DNA of 64,000 nucleotides from Roseobacter fucihabitans. GTDB lineage: Bacteria; Pseudomonadota; Alphaproteobacteria; Rhodobacterales; Rhodobacteraceae. Every line of letters begins with the position of its first letter. The first letter of the stretch is position 1. The stretch spans positions 2,200,501 through 2,264,500 of the forward strand of contig NZ_CP143423.1 of NCBI RefSeq assembly GCF_014337925.2, written 5' to 3'. Made by a program: the position numbers and the translations under genes. This document shows positions 33,780 to 42,723 of the stretch, piece after piece. Under the pieces are notes generated by a model, which ran no database searches, was not told the DNA's origin, and saw only the letters and a list, made by a program, of their open reading frames with translations.

Positions 33780-34700
33780 ATGACCCAACAGACCTGTATC
33801 CTGATCGGCGCACCCGTCGATAGCGGCAAACGACGTCGGGGCTGTTTGATGGGTCCGGATGCCTACCGCACCGCCGGACTGGCCGAGGCTCTGCGCGACC
33901 TTGGACATGGCGTGCAGGACCGGGGCGACGTGCGCCCTGCGCCGTTCACGCCAAAACCCCATGCCAAATTGCACGCGCTTGAAGAAACCATCGCATGGAC
34001 CACCGCACTTGCGGAAGCCGCAGAGGCCGGGCTGCGCGACGGCTTGCCGATTTTCATGGGCGGGGATCACGCCCTGTCGCTTGGCACGGTTCTGGGGGCG
34101 ATGCGCCATTCGGAGGCGCAGAACCGGCCGCTGTTTGTGCTCTGGCTCGATGCCCATAGCGATTTTCACACCCCTGAGACCACCGATAGCGGTAACCTGC
34201 ATGGCACACCGCTGGGCTATGTGACGGGGCGCCCGGATTTTGACGGTTTCCCGGAAATCCCAATGCCCCTGGCTCAGGATAACATCGCCATCATCGGATT
34301 GCGGTCCGTGGATAGTGCCGAGCGTGCCGCCTTGCAGGACACTACCGTGCAGCGCGTGGACATGCGCGAGATCGACGAGACCGGGATCGCCAAGCCCCTT
34401 TCGGGTTTTCTGGAGCGCGTGGCGCGATCAAACGGCATGCTGCATGTGTCGCTGGATGTCGATTTTCTGGACCCCTCTGTGGCCCCTGCCGTTGGGACGA
34501 CCGTACCCGGTGGTGCCACCATCCGCGAAGGCCATCTGGTGATGGAAATGCTGCATGATAGCGGTCTGATGACCTCGCTTGATCTGGTTGAACTCAACCC
34601 CTTTCTGGATGAACGCGGCCGCACCGCGCAGGTCATGGTCGATCTCGCCGCATCGGCCCTGGGGCGCCGGGTGTTCGACCGCCCCACGCGCGCCTTTTGA
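33780..34700 (+). CDS. rocF: arginase
   Basis: 306 residues. Mn-binding arginase motifs are intact: LPIFMGGDHALSLGTVLGAM, LWLDAHSDFHTPETTDSGNL with HGTPLGYV, and LHVSLDVDFLDPSVAPAVGT. Cleaves arginine to ornithine and urea. The ATG at 33780 has ACGGAG 7 bases upstream; another ATG at 33774 is too close to it. Followed after 122 bp by ornithine cyclodeaminase, the next step of the pathway. Confidence 0.96.
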   Translation: MTQQTCILIGAPVDSGKRRRGCLMGPDAYRTAGLAEALRDLGHGVQDRGDVRPAPFTPKPHAKLHALEETIAWTTALAEAAEAGLRDGLPIFMGGDHALSLGTVLGAMRHSEAQNRPLFVLWLDAHSDFHTPETTDSGNLHGTPLGYVTGRPDFDGFPEIPMPLAQDNIAIIGLRSVDSAERAALQDTTVQRVDMREIDETGIAKPLSGFLERVARSNGMLHVSLDVDFLDPSVAPAVGTTVPGGATIREGHLVMEMLHDSGLMTSLDLVELNPFLDERGRTAQVMVDLAASALGRRVFDRPTRAF

Positions 34701-34822
34701 AGATGCCCGCCCGGCGAAATCGCTGTGCCACCCCACATCACGCCTCAAAGCCGTCACAGATCCAAGCCGCTGTTTGACGGCAGCATTGCAACAAACCTGT
34801 TAGCCTCCAAAAGGGATTTGAT

Positions 34823-35875
34823 ATGACCACCAACCCGCTCCCCTCAGACAAGGCACTTGTGCCCTTTGTATCTGTTGATCACATGATGCAATTGATCCAC
34901 CATATTGGCATTGAACCCATGCTCTGTGGTCTGGCGGATTACATTGAGGCCGATTTCAAACGCTGGCAGCTGTTTGACAAAACGCCGCGCGTGGCAAGCC
35001 ATTCCGCCGAAGGGGTGATCGAATTGATGCCAACCTCGGACGGTGAGGTATACGGTTTCAAATACGTCAACGGCCACCCAAAGAATACCGCCGAAGGATT
35101 ACAGACCGTCACGGCCTTCGGTCTGCTGGCAAATGTGGGGAACGGCTATCCGGTGCTGCTATCGGAAATGACCCTGCTGACGGCACTGCGCACGGCGGCC
35201 ACGTCCGCCTTGGTCGCGCGCACTCTGGCCCCGCAAAATGCGCGCACAATGGCGATGATCGGCAACGGGGCGCAGTCCGAGTTCCAAAGCCTCGCGATGA
35301 AGGCAATCTGCGGCGTCCGTGAAATCCGCCTCTATGACACCGACCCGAAGGCCACGCAGAAATGCGCGACGAACCTGGCGGGCCTGGGTTTGAGCGTGAC
35401 CCCCTGCACGAGCGCGCAGGAGGCCATCCTGGGCGCACAGATCATCACGACCTGTACCGCGGACAAGCAATATGCCACCATTCTGAGCGATAATATGATT
35501 GGCGCGGGCGTCCATATCAACGCCATCGGCGGGGATTGCCCCGGCAAAACGGAACTCGCCGCGGCGATCCTGCACCGCGCTGACATTTTCGTGGAATACC
35601 CCGAACAGACCCGTATCGAGGGCGAAATCCAACAGCTGGACCCGGCCCACCCCGTCACGGAGATATGGCAAGTCCTGACCGGTCAGGCCAAGGGGCGCAC
35701 ATCGGACAAGCAGATCACGCTGTTTGATTCCGTCGGCTTTGCGATTGAGGATTTCTCCGCGCTGCGCTATGTCCGCGATCAGCTGGAAACAACCAGGCTT
35801 TTCCACCCGCTTGATCTGCTGGCCGATCCGGATGATCCACGCGACCTTTTCGGCATGTTGCAACGCGCGATCTGA
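34823..35875 (+). CDS. ocd: ornithine cyclodeaminase
   Basis: 350 residues of the ornithine cyclodeaminase/mu-crystallin family: VSVDHMMQLIHHIGIEPMLC, GYPVLLSEMTLLTALRTAAT with the substrate-binding Arg/Lys region, the NAD-binding MAMIGNGAQSEFQSLAMKAI and GAGVHINAIGGDCPGKTELA. It converts ornithine to proline and ammonia using NAD. The longer form (about 350 residues) is that of true bacterial Ocd. With arginase it gives an arginine-to-proline route, probably controlled by the Lrp protein upstream. Confidence 0.95.
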   Translation: MTTNPLPSDKALVPFVSVDHMMQLIHHIGIEPMLCGLADYIEADFKRWQLFDKTPRVASHSAEGVIELMPTSDGEVYGFKYVNGHPKNTAEGLQTVTAFGLLANVGNGYPVLLSEMTLLTALRTAATSALVARTLAPQNARTMAMIGNGAQSEFQSLAMKAICGVREIRLYDTDPKATQKCATNLAGLGLSVTPCTSAQEAILGAQIITTCTADKQYATILSDNMIGAGVHINAIGGDCPGKTELAAAILHRADIFVEYPEQTRIEGEIQQLDPAHPVTEIWQVLTGQAKGRTSDKQITLFDSVGFAIEDFSALRYVRDQLETTRLFHPLDLLADPDDPRDLFGMLQRAI

Positions 35876-35897
35876 TCGCAACATCGCCGGGCGCGCC

Positions 35898-35947
35898 GTT
35901 TTGGGCTTGCCCAAAACCAAAACATGACGTGCGCGGGGAACCCGCGC
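35898..35947. terminator. paired hairpins between convergent ocd and the monooxygenase gene
   Basis: Two hairpins: GTTTTGGGC / GCCCAAAAC (35898-35917) and GCGCGGG / CCCGCGC (35931-35947). They separate two convergent genes and probably end transcription from both sides, though neither has a long T run. Confidence 0.55.
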
Positions 35948-35966
35948 GCCGCTGGATCACGGCGCG

Positions 35967-37112
35967 TCAGGCCGTGACATCATGCCCATAGATCCAATCA
36001 AACTGGCGCATCATCATACCCGGTGCCACCCGTCCACCCAGCGAAAGACCCATATGCGCGAGGGCGCGCAAGGGCCCTTCCGGCAAATGGTATTTCCAGG
36101 CATTCTTGTTAGCAGCCGCGATCACCCTGACCGCGCGCGCGCGGCGCAGCGCCTGATAACGACCTGAGGGCGCGCCGCTGGTCAGGCACTCGGCCAGCAC
36201 CCAAGCATCCTCCAGTGCAAGATTGGCCCCCTGCGCCAGAAACGGCAAAGTCGGATGGGCCGCATCGCCCAGGAGCGCAACATTGCCCGACTGCCATGTT
36301 TCAACAACCGGATGGCGGAACAACCCCCAGAGCTTCACCTCCTGCACCTGCGACAGAAGCTCCCGCATCGGACCACCGAATTCGGCAAATGCTGCACGCA
36401 GGTTGTCGGGATCATCTGCGTGCTGCCACCCCTCAACCGCCCAAGCCTCACGTTCCTGAACTGCTACGATGTTCATCAGCCGGCCCGCTCTAATGGGATA
36501 GCTGACGATATGACGGCCCGGCCCCATGCTCACGCGCACCTCAGGGGCGGCATCTGTCGCCGGTATCATAGCGCGCCAGGCCACTTGCCCGGTAAAACCG
36601 GGCGCTGGACCCGGCGAAATCACTTGCCTGCCAATCGAATGCACGCCATCCGCGCAAACGACCGCGCCCGCGCTGAGGGTGGCACCCCCCTCAAGAGTGA
36701 CGCTGGGAACATCTCCCGAAGAGACCGCAACGACCTTCTGGCCCAGCGTGATAGAAACGCCAGCCTGTTGGGCGGCCTGTGCTAGCGTTGTGATCAAATC
36801 ATGCCTGTGCATGAACAGATATTGCTGGTTTTTAAGCCGTGTCAGGTCCAACTGCACGACATCGCGCCCCTCCCGGTAATCCGCCAGCACCACCGCCCGC
36901 GCCCTTACCGCACCGCTTTGCATCAAAGCCTCTTCAAGCCCCAGAGCGCGCAACACGGCCAGACCGTTGGGGCTAACCTGCAAGCCTGCGCCCACTTCGG
37001 TAATTTCGCTGGCCTGTTCGAGCAGGGTCACCGCCACGCCCTTGCGCGCCAACGCCGTGGCGCAAGCCAGCCCCCCGATCCCCGCACCGACAACAATCAC
37101 ATCCTTGATCAT
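35967..37112 (-). CDS. FAD-dependent aromatic monooxygenase (salicylate hydroxylase-like)
   Basis: 381 residues. GxGxxG motif IVVGAGIGGLACATALARKG, the DG motif VVCADGVHSIGR and the GD motif VALLGDAAHPTLPFLAQGAN, all of group A flavin monooxygenases. Likely hydroxylates an aromatic acid with NAD(P)H and O2; the substrate (salicylate, 3-hydroxybenzoate, 6-hydroxynicotinate or other) cannot be told. No ring-cleavage genes nearby. The FAD-binding start near residue 7 supports the chosen ATG. Confidence 0.9.
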   Translation of the reverse strand: MIKDVIVVGAGIGGLACATALARKGVAVTLLEQASEITEVGAGLQVSPNGLAVLRALGLEEALMQSGAVRARAVVLADYREGRDVVQLDLTRLKNQQYLFMHRHDLITTLAQAAQQAGVSITLGQKVVAVSSGDVPSVTLEGGATLSAGAVVCADGVHSIGRQVISPGPAPGFTGQVAWRAMIPATDAAPEVRVSMGPGRHIVSYPIRAGRLMNIVAVQEREAWAVEGWQHADDPDNLRAAFAEFGGPMRELLSQVQEVKLWGLFRHPVVETWQSGNVALLGDAAHPTLPFLAQGANLALEDAWVLAECLTSGAPSGRYQALRRARAVRVIAAANKNAWKYHLPEGPLRALAHMGLSLGGRVAPGMMMRQFDWIYGHDVTA

Positions 37113-37189
37113 GTATCCTCCGCAAAAGCAAAAGCGCCGAAGCTGCTGCTTCGACGCTTTTTAACTCGTTTTAATTGTGCCGCGAGGGA

Positions 37190-37612
37190 TTAATCGTCGC
37201 GGTGCACTTTTTCGCGTCGTTCATGACGCTCCTGTGCTTCAAGGCTCATCGTCGCGATGGGCCGTGCATCCAGACGTTTCAAGGAGATCGGCTCACCCGT
37301 CACCGAGCAATATCCAAATTCGCCCTCATCAATCCGGCGCAACGCACCGTCGATCTTGCTCACCAGTTTGCGCTGACGATCGCGTGTGCGCAATTCGAGC
37401 GAGCGGTCGGTTTCCTCGGATGCACGATCTGCAACATCAGGAATGTTGCGCGTGCCATCCTGAAGCCCCTCGATCGTGTCTTTGCTACCGGCCAGAAGTT
37501 CGGCGCGCCAATCCAAAAGCTTGCGCCTGAAATATTCAGCCTGGCGTTCATTCATGAACGGTTCGTCCTCGGCCGGGCGATAATCCTCCGGCAGAAATGC
37601 TTCCTGCTTCAT
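37190..37612 (-). CDS. dksA: DksA/TraR-family transcription factor with reduced zinc finger
   Basis: 140 residues beginning MKQEAFLPEDYRPAEDEPFM, as in Rhodobacteraceae DksA. Coiled coil with the tip IPDVADRASEETDRS (the D-x-A of DksA), then the zinc-finger region FGYCSVTGEPISLKRLDARP and TMSLEAQERHE. Only the first of the four canonical cysteines remains (CSVT, then ARPIAT). It binds RNA polymerase with ppGpp in the stringent response. GGGGAA lies before the ATG at 37612; longer frames upstream are ignored. Confidence 0.9.
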   Translation of the reverse strand: MKQEAFLPEDYRPAEDEPFMNERQAEYFRRKLLDWRAELLAGSKDTIEGLQDGTRNIPDVADRASEETDRSLELRTRDRQRKLVSKIDGALRRIDEGEFGYCSVTGEPISLKRLDARPIATMSLEAQERHERREKVHRDD

Positions 37613-37782
37613 TTGCTTCCCCTCAACGTGGCTCACGTCAGTCATATGCATCTTGTCCTCAGGCCAAGCGCCCCCAATGGTGCAGGCTCTACCCCACGTC
37701 CTTACAATTGTCACTACACAAAGCTGAAGAATTCTGGCTAAAAGCGAAACAAGATTTCACCGCGCAAAGGGTTGACACAAGA

Positions 37783-38622
37783 ATGAAATTCCAGGGAACC
37801 GCTGATTATATCGCCACGGATGATCTCAGTATCGCCGTGAATGCCGCCGTCACGCTGGAGCGTCCCTTGTTGGTGAAGGGTGAGCCCGGGACCGGCAAGA
37901 CTGAACTGGCGCGCCAGGTCAGCCTGTCGCTTGATCTGCCTATGATTGAGTGGAACATCAAATCCACCACCCGCGCACAACAGGGGCTTTATGAATACGA
38001 CGCGGTCAGCAGACTGCGCGACAGTCAGCTGGGCGAGGAGCGCGTGCATGATGTGAAGAACTACATCCGCAAGGGCAAGCTCTGGAAGGCCTTTGAGGCC
38101 GATCAAAAGGTCGTGCTGCTGATTGACGAGATCGACAAGGCGGATATCGAATTCCCCAATGATCTGTTGCAGGAGCTCGATAAGATGGAGTTTTTTGTCT
38201 ATGAGACCGGCGAGACCATCAAGGCGCGCCACCGCCCTGTGGTGATCATCACCTCCAACAATGAAAAGGAACTGCCCGACGCCTTCCTGCGCCGCTGTTT
38301 CTTTCACTACATCCGCTTTCCCGAACTCGAGACGCTGCGCCAGATCGTCGAGGTACATTTTCCCGGCATCAAGGAGGCGCTTCTGACCACCGCGCTCACG
38401 CAATTCTATGACATTCGCGAGCAGGCGGGCCTGAAGAAAAAGCCCTCCACCTCCGAAGTGCTGGATTGGTTGAAACTGCTGCTGGCCGAAGATCTCAGCG
38501 CGGAGGATTTGAAAAAATCCGGCACCAACGCGCTTCCGAAACTGCACGGGGCGCTGCTCAAGAACGAACAGGATGTGCATCTTTTTGAGCGTCTGGCGTT
38601 TTTGGCGCGCGGTGGCCGCTAA
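37783..38622 (+). CDS. MoxR-family AAA+ ATPase
   Basis: 279 residues. Walker A LVKGEPGTGKTELARQVSLS, Walker B VVLLIDEIDKADIEFPNDLL, sensor VVIITSNNEKELPDAFLRRC. MoxR ATPases work with VWA-domain proteins in chaperone-like maturation of enzymes or membrane complexes; the VWA partner is at 40753-41940, four genes on. The ATG at 37783 matches known N-termini (MKFQGTADYIATDDL); the upstream extension looks non-coding. Confidence 0.94.
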   Translation: MKFQGTADYIATDDLSIAVNAAVTLERPLLVKGEPGTGKTELARQVSLSLDLPMIEWNIKSTTRAQQGLYEYDAVSRLRDSQLGEERVHDVKNYIRKGKLWKAFEADQKVVLLIDEIDKADIEFPNDLLQELDKMEFFVYETGETIKARHRPVVIITSNNEKELPDAFLRRCFFHYIRFPELETLRQIVEVHFPGIKEALLTTALTQFYDIREQAGLKKKPSTSEVLDWLKLLLAEDLSAEDLKKSGTNALPKLHGALLKNEQDVHLFERLAFLARGGR

Positions 38623-38715
38623 AAATCATGGAATCTTGTTTTATTTTCTGGCTGCTGTAAACTCGCAAGAGCGGCGCAAAGACCGTAAACGAGAGCAAAG
38701 AGCAGGCAATAGAAA

Positions 38716-39171
38716 ATGACAGAACAAGCGAGCGTTGTCGTGCGCGCCCTGCGCAGGTCCGATAAAGCACAATGGGCCAGGTTGTGGCAGGGCTATTTGG
38801 CTTACTATGAAACCGAACGGCCCACCGAGATTTTTGACCTCTATTTCGACCGGCTGATCGGGGATGACCCGCAGGATTACCATTGTGTGGTCGCGGAAAT
38901 GGACGGGACGCTCGTTGGTCTGACGCATTACCTGTTTCATCGCCACGGCTGGTCGGTGGAAAACGTCTGTTATTTGCAAGACCTTTATGCCGACCCGTCC
39001 GTGCGCGGCACGGGCATTGGGCGCGCGTTGATTGAAGCCGTCTATAAGGCTGCGGATGCCACGGGCGCGCCGGGCGTCTATTGGTTGACGCAGGATTTCA
39101 ACCAGGCCGCGCGCAAACTCTATGACCGCATCGGCAAAAAAACACCATTCATCAAATACAGCCGCGCATGA
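38716..39171 (+). CDS. GNAT-family N-acetyltransferase
   Basis: 151 residues. Acetyl-CoA-binding motif LYADPSVRGTGIGRALIEAV, preceded by YHCVVAEMDGTLVGLTHYLF and ending TQDFNQAARKLYDRIGKKT. Substrate unknown. Overlaps the following lipoprotein gene by 4 bp, so the MoxR-to-VWA region is probably one transcription unit. Confidence 0.92.
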   Translation: MTEQASVVVRALRRSDKAQWARLWQGYLAYYETERPTEIFDLYFDRLIGDDPQDYHCVVAEMDGTLVGLTHYLFHRHGWSVENVCYLQDLYADPSVRGTGIGRALIEAVYKAADATGAPGVYWLTQDFNQAARKLYDRIGKKTPFIKYSRA

Positions 39172-40532
39172 AAAACCGGCTGGTTCTGCCGCTGATCATG
39201 ATGCTGAACGCCTGTGTGCCCCTCACCCAGAGCGGCCTGCCATCGCGCGCGATGATCGCGCAAACCAGCCTGCCCCCCATGAAAACCTTCGGGCGCGCGG
39301 ATGTATCGCGCGCCGTTATCGCCAACGCCGATCTGGTGCGCGATTTCCTCGATCTTTCGTTTCAAATGGAGAGCGGGCGCGCACTGCCCGTCTTTACCCG
39401 TTTCGAAACCCCGATTACGCTGCGCGTGACGGGCGCACCGCCGCCCTCCCTGAGTACTGATCTGGCGGCACTTCTGGGACGGCTTAGGACGGAAGCGGGG
39501 ATCGTCATAGAAACGACCTCCGCGCCCGAGGCCAACATCACAATCCAATCGGTCCCGCGCGCCGAGATTCGCCGGATTTTGCCGCAGGCTGCCTGTTTTG
39601 TGGTGCCCAATGTCAGCTCCTTGCGCGCCTATCGGTCGGCGCGCCGCAGCCCTCAAACCGATTGGACCTTGCTCAAATCACGCGAAAAGCTGGCGATTTT
39701 TATACCAAGTGACGTCAGCCCACAAGAAATCCGCGATTGCCTGCATGAGGAATTGGCCCAGGCGCTCGGGCCGCTCAACGACCTCTATCGCCTGCCCAAT
39801 TCCGTGTTTAATGACGACAATGTGCATACGATCCTGACCCATTTCGACATGCTGATCCTGCGCGCCACCTATGCGCCGGAGTTGAAATCAGGCATGTCGC
39901 GCCAGCAGGTCGCAGCGCGCCTGCCCGCGATTTTTGCGCGCCTCAACCCGCGCGGCCAGACCGGCCCGACACCTGCCCCCGGCGCAACACCGCAAGCCTG
40001 GAATACCGCCATTCAAGCCGCCCTTGGCCCCGGTGCCAGCCGCGCAACACGCCGTAACGCAAGCGGCGAGGCCCTTACCATTGCCCAACAACAAGGGTGG
40101 CGCGACAACCGGCGCGGCTTTGCCCATTACGCAAGGGCGCGCGTCTTGCAGGCCAGCGATCCAGGGGCGGCCAAAGCGCAATACACACTTGCGGATCAGT
40201 TTTATGCCCTCTCGTCGGACACCAGATTGCACCGGGCTTATGTCGCCACGCAATTGGCCGCCTATGAGATTGCGGCTGGAAACGGCGCGGCTTCCCTGCG
40301 GCTCATCGCGCCCAATATCCAGATCGCAGTGGATGCGCAAAACGCCTCGCTGCTGGCGACGCTGCAACTGCTCAAGGCCGAAGCCTTGAGCCTTGAAGGC
40401 CGTGTGCAAGAGGCCGGTACGGTCAGGCTGGACAGTCTGGGATGGGCGCGCTACGGGTTCGGGCCAGATTGGGCCGTGCGCGCCAAACAACGCGAAATAT
40501 CCGCGCTCAACCCTGGAAACACACCGTCCTGA
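39168..40532 (+). CDS. DUF2927-family lipoprotein, possible metallohydrolase
   Basis: 454 residues. Lipoprotein signal NRLVLPLIMMLNAC (lipobox LNAC, Cys at 15). The central region has a zinc-protease-like helix RDCLHEELAQALGPLNDL (HEExxQ) and the following SVFNDDNVHTILTHFD, as in DUF2927. The C-terminal third is Ala-rich helical, TPR-like (WNTAIQAALGPGASRATRR, LLKAEALSLEGRVQEA). Anchored to a membrane facing the periplasm. Activity unproven; HEELAQ lacks a visible third ligand. Confidence 0.78.
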   Translation: MKNRLVLPLIMMLNACVPLTQSGLPSRAMIAQTSLPPMKTFGRADVSRAVIANADLVRDFLDLSFQMESGRALPVFTRFETPITLRVTGAPPPSLSTDLAALLGRLRTEAGIVIETTSAPEANITIQSVPRAEIRRILPQAACFVVPNVSSLRAYRSARRSPQTDWTLLKSREKLAIFIPSDVSPQEIRDCLHEELAQALGPLNDLYRLPNSVFNDDNVHTILTHFDMLILRATYAPELKSGMSRQQVAARLPAIFARLNPRGQTGPTPAPGATPQAWNTAIQAALGPGASRATRRNASGEALTIAQQQGWRDNRRGFAHYARARVLQASDPGAAKAQYTLADQFYALSSDTRLHRAYVATQLAAYEIAAGNGAASLRLIAPNIQIAVDAQNASLLATLQLLKAEALSLEGRVQEAGTVRLDSLGWARYGFGPDWAVRAKQREISALNPGNTPS

Positions 40533-40577
40533 CCTTTGGCGCGCCTGAGGTCCAAACGCATTGAAACGAGGAAACAG

Positions 40578-40745
40578 ATGATCGGGATCGCAGTAACCCT
40601 GCTGGGTGCACTCATCGGCGGCGTGACCGCAGCGCGGCGCAAAGGCAACCGCAAGGACATCGCCCAATATGCGGCCGTTTATGCGCTGATCTTCACCGTT
40701 GCCTATATGGTTTTGTCTATTCTCGGTCTGCGCGCCATGGTATAG
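40578..40745 (+). CDS. small membrane protein
   Basis: 55 residues with two hydrophobic segments (IGIAVTLLGALIGGVTAA and YALIFTVAYMVLSILGLRA) joined by a basic loop RRKGNRKD. GAGGAAAC lies just before the ATG at 40578. Conserved-looking but unnamed; sits between the lipoprotein and the VWA gene. Confidence 0.7.
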   Translation: MIGIAVTLLGALIGGVTAARRKGNRKDIAQYAAVYALIFTVAYMVLSILGLRAMV

Positions 40746-40752
40746 TGGACCG

Positions 40753-41940
40753 ATGTTTCTGCCCTTTTTCGATGCCTTGCGAAAATCTGGATTGCCCGTG
40801 TCGCTGCGGGAATTTCTCTCGTTTCTGGAGGCCGTGCAGGCGGGCCTTGCGACCTATGATGTGGATGCGTTTTACTATCTGGCGCGGGTCACATTGGTCA
40901 AAGACGAGCGCAACATCGACAAGTTTGACCGCGCTTTTGCCGCCGCCTTTTCGGGCCTCGAAAACATCTCCGCTCAGAACGTGATGGAAGCTGTCGACAT
41001 CCCGACCGAGTGGCTGGAAAAACTGGCCGAAAAACACCTCAGCCCCGAAGAGAAAGCCGAGATTGAAGCTTTAGGAGGCTTTGACAAGCTGATGGAAACG
41101 CTCAAGAAACGCCTTGAAGAGCAAAAGGGGCGGCATCAGGGCGGCAATAAATGGATCGGCACGGCGGGCACCTCGCCTTTTGGTGCCTACGGGTATAATC
41201 CCGAAGGCGTGCGCATCGGGCAGGACGGATCGCGCCACCAACGCGCCATCAAGGTCTGGGACAAGCGCGAGTTCAAAAACCTCGATGACACCGTTGAACT
41301 GGGCACCCGCAACATCAAAGTCGCGCTCAAACGCCTGCGCCGTTGGGCGCGGGACGGGGCGCGCGAGGAATTGGATTTGAACGGCACCATCCGCGCCACG
41401 GCCGAACACGGGTATCTCGACGTCAAAACCCGTCCCGAAAGGCGCAATGCGGTCAAGGTCTTGCTGTTTCTGGACGTCGGTGGGTCCATGGATGCGCATG
41501 TTAAGGTGGTCGAGGAACTCTTCTCCGCCGCGCGCGCCGAATTCAAGCACATGGAATATTACTATTTCCACAATTGCCTCTATGAGGGCGTTTGGCGCGA
41601 CAATCGCCGCCGCTGGGACGCGCAGATCCCGACGCATGAGGTGTTGCGCACCTATGGGTCTGATTACAAATGTATCTTTGTGGGGGACGCCTCGATGTCA
41701 CCCTATGAGGTCGCCTACCGTGGGGGGGCTTCTGAGCATTGGAACGCCGAAAGCGGAGCGACATGGCTCACGCGGGTGCGCGATCACTGGCCCTCCACGC
41801 TCTGGATCAACCCGGTGCCGGAAAAATACTGGCCCTACACGCAATCCATTGCGATGATCCAGGAAATCGTCGGCACCGAGGCGATGGTGCCAATGACGCT
41901 CGAAGGCCTGTCGCAGGGCATCAGAACGCTGGCACGCTGA
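40753..41940 (+). CDS. VWA-domain (CoxE-like) protein, MoxR partner
   Basis: 395 residues. N-terminal helical part (FFDALRKSGLPVSLREFLSF), then the VWA domain with the MIDAS-like DVGGSMDAHVKVVEELFSAA (D-x-G-x-S), FKHMEYYYFHNCLYEGVWRD and CIFVGDASMSPYEVAYRGGA. Belongs to the CoxE/YehP type that functions with MoxR ATPases. The start at 40753 agrees with relatives (MFLPFFDALRKSG); an ATG at 40699 lies inside the previous gene. Confidence 0.92.
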   Translation: MFLPFFDALRKSGLPVSLREFLSFLEAVQAGLATYDVDAFYYLARVTLVKDERNIDKFDRAFAAAFSGLENISAQNVMEAVDIPTEWLEKLAEKHLSPEEKAEIEALGGFDKLMETLKKRLEEQKGRHQGGNKWIGTAGTSPFGAYGYNPEGVRIGQDGSRHQRAIKVWDKREFKNLDDTVELGTRNIKVALKRLRRWARDGAREELDLNGTIRATAEHGYLDVKTRPERRNAVKVLLFLDVGGSMDAHVKVVEELFSAARAEFKHMEYYYFHNCLYEGVWRDNRRRWDAQIPTHEVLRTYGSDYKCIFVGDASMSPYEVAYRGGASEHWNAESGATWLTRVRDHWPSTLWINPVPEKYWPYTQSIAMIQEIVGTEAMVPMTLEGLSQGIRTLAR

Positions 41941-42024
41941 GCAGCCGCTTCTTTTGGCAAGAAATACTCCCGCCGGAGGCACCTGAAACTTGCCCTTTCC
42001 TAAGCGTCACCCCATATCTAATCC

Positions 42025-42723
42025 ATGATCAAGGTCACCCCAATCCTTTTGGCCATTCTATATGCGCTGGCCATGTACCGCTTCTCCGCTTGGCGCACGG
42101 CGAAGGAATTGGACGCGCGTTCCACGGAACTGGCCGATCCCAAGCTCAAGGCCCTGACCGACCGGATGGCCGCCGCCCTTGAATTGCCGCGCATCCGGGT
42201 TAACATCTATGAAATCGACCCGGTGAATGGCTTGGCCGCCCCGGATGGGCGCATTTTCATCACGCGCGGATTTTATAACCGGTTTCGCGCCGGTGAGGTA
42301 ACGGATACGGAAATGGCCAGCGTGATTGCGCATGAAATGGGTCATGTCGCCCTCGGCCATTCGCGTCGCCGGATGATTGATTTTTCGGGTCAAAACGCGT
42401 TGCGCACCGCCCTGGCGATGGTTTTGGGGCGCTTCATTCCGGGTGTCGGCGTGTGGATTGCGGGGATGCTGACCACTCTGTTGGCCGCGCGCCTGTCGCG
42501 TTCGGATGAATATGAGGCAGACGCCTATGCTGCCGCCCTGCTGACCAAGGCCGGGATCGGCATCGCGCCCCAGATCAGCCTGTTTGAGAAACTGGAATCC
42601 CTGACACAGCAAAACGGCGGCAAACCGCCAGCGTGGATGTTGAGCCATCCCAAAACCGAAGAGCGCATCGCCGCCCTACGCGCGCTTGAAGCGAAATGGG
42701 GGGCACAAAACCCGATTGTCTAG
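42025..42723 (+). CDS. M48-family zinc metallopeptidase
   Basis: 232 residues. One N-terminal membrane segment (VTPILLAILYALAMYRFSAW), zinc-binding VIAHEMGHVALGHSRRRM (HExxH) and the third ligand Glu in RSDEYEADAYAAALLTKAG. A membrane-tethered HtpX/Ste24-type protease, probably in envelope quality control. Overlaps the convergent PIN gene by 4 bp. Confidence 0.93.
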   Translation: MIKVTPILLAILYALAMYRFSAWRTAKELDARSTELADPKLKALTDRMAAALELPRIRVNIYEIDPVNGLAAPDGRIFITRGFYNRFRAGEVTDTEMASVIAHEMGHVALGHSRRRMIDFSGQNALRTALAMVLGRFIPGVGVWIAGMLTTLLAARLSRSDEYEADAYAAALLTKAGIGIAPQISLFEKLESLTQQNGGKPPAWMLSHPKTEERIAALRALEAKWGAQNPIV

